A DNA stretch of 5,719 bases from Dysgonamonadaceae bacterium (GTDB lineage: Bacteria; Bacteroidota; Bacteroidia; Bacteroidales; Azobacteroidaceae): positions 1 through 5,719 of the forward strand of contig JAITCT010000118.1 in NCBI GenBank assembly GCA_031282925.1. Direction: 5' to 3'. This document shows positions 5,500-5,719 of this stretch, one piece after another. The position numbers and the translations under genes were made by a program. Position 1 is the first letter of the stretch. Every line of letters starts with the position of its first letter. The notes beneath the pieces were generated by a model. That model was not told the DNA's origin and made no database searches. It saw only the letters and a program-made list of their open reading frames with translations.

Positions 5500-5719
5500 T
5501 CAAGAGATAAAACTATGCGCAAAGTTAAACTTTTCTTTTGAAATTTTAGGGGAATGTTCCGCTTTACATCGGGAATGTAAAGCGGGGACATTATTTTCAG
5601 GCTTTACCGTTATTTTACAGGAATCCTTAAATATTCCGTTAATGGTGGTTACGGTGATAATTACTTCACCGGGGGCACAGGCGGTTATTATGCCGTCGAC
5701 TACCGATGCTATGCTGCTG
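5500..5719 (-). CDS. 3' end of protein with C-terminal bacterial Ig-like (Big_2-type) domain (partial)
   Basis: The minus-strand frame is open from the right edge to the TGA at 5500-5502, about 72 residues. Its first 40 residues follow the Big_2 Ig-fold ending: [19 protein letters not shown], then a strand IITVTT, a hairpin turn, and CKITVKP as the last strand. Big_2 domains usually occur in repeated form in cell-surface or secreted proteins, so the missing upstream part probably encodes one. The final 32 residues (from about [11 protein letters not shown]) are Lys/Ser/His-rich, do not resemble the fold or a T9SS sorting domain, and cover a perfect hairpin. This suggests the original stop was lost by frameshift or the tail is untranslated. 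The end lies 11 nt from the ung ATG. Confidence 0.6.
   Translation of the reverse strand, partial: SSIASVVDGIITACAPGEVIITVTTINGIFKDSCKITVKPENNVPALHSRCKAEHSPKISKEKFNFAHSFIS
5520..5527 (-). promoter_or_regulatory. Bacteroides-type promoter (-7 element) for ung
   Basis: Read on the minus strand this is TAACTTTG, a perfect TAnnTTTG match, placing a start near 5513 and a leader of about 25 nt. No -33 TTTG is present at the expected distance. It lies inside the tail of the upstream reading frame, so it would overlap that gene's 3' end if the tail is coding. Confidence 0.5.
5559..5585. terminator. Perfect 11-bp hairpin at the 3' end of the Ig-like gene
   Basis: ccgctttacat (5559-5569) and atgtaaagcgg (5575-5585) form a perfect 11-bp stem around a 5-nt loop, cggga. 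Placed after the last recognisable Ig strand and before the ung promoter, it suits a terminator of the upstream gene. No U-run follows directly on the minus strand (it reads AACATTCCCC), so a rho-dependent or RNA-stabilising role is also possible. Confidence 0.45.

Noticed and set aside
1..5719. A novel defence or mobile system
   Set aside because: No nuclease, helicase, toxin-antitoxin, reverse transcriptase, integrase, transposase or CRISPR-like spacing pattern is visible; the recognisable genes are ordinary housekeeping or envelope genes. Only the partial left-edge gene remains unassigned.

Overview
The window looks like chromosomal DNA of a Bacteroidota member, most likely order Bacteroidales. 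Three upstream regions carry perfect copies of the Bacteroides-type -7 element TAnnTTTG, and Shine-Dalgarno sequences are mostly absent. Two genes encode exported proteins that are probably lipoproteins, and a Big_2-type Ig fold lies at the right edge. The wzx-like flippase, FKBP_N/FKBP_C isomerase and Lrp/AsnC proteins all read like Bacteroidales versions. Genus cannot be fixed from the sequence.

Layout, left to right. (1) 1-203, plus strand: the AT-rich (about 30% GC) 3' end of an unrecognised gene, separated by a short convergent gap from the rest. (2) 322-1827, minus: a multi-spanning flippase of the MOP/polysaccharide transporter superfamily. (3) 1970-3049, minus: a predicted exported protein of the Y_phosphatase3 (MptpB/LipA-like) family whose P-loop arginine is replaced by lysine. 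(4) 3241-4608, minus: a two-gene unit, a Mip/FkpA-like FKBP isomerase followed 12 nt later by an Lrp/AsnC regulator, with a promoter upstream and a long-loop hairpin downstream. (5) 4823-5488, minus: uracil-DNA glycosylase (ung). (6) 5500-5719, minus: the 3' end of a gene ending in an Ig-like domain and a lysine-rich tail.

From 322 to the right edge every gene lies on the minus strand, but the spacers of 142, 188 and 214 nt and the separate -7 elements suggest several short transcription units, not one operon. The genes share no pathway: envelope glycan export, periplasmic phosphatase-like activity, envelope protein folding, amino-acid-type regulation and base-excision repair. No CRISPR array, RNA gene, complete mobile element or convincing new defence system is visible. 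The items most worth a second look are the altered phosphatase active site, the CACGGA-type intergenic motif after the phosphatase gene, the A/T hairpin overlapping the FKBP promoter, and the low-GC gene end at the left edge.
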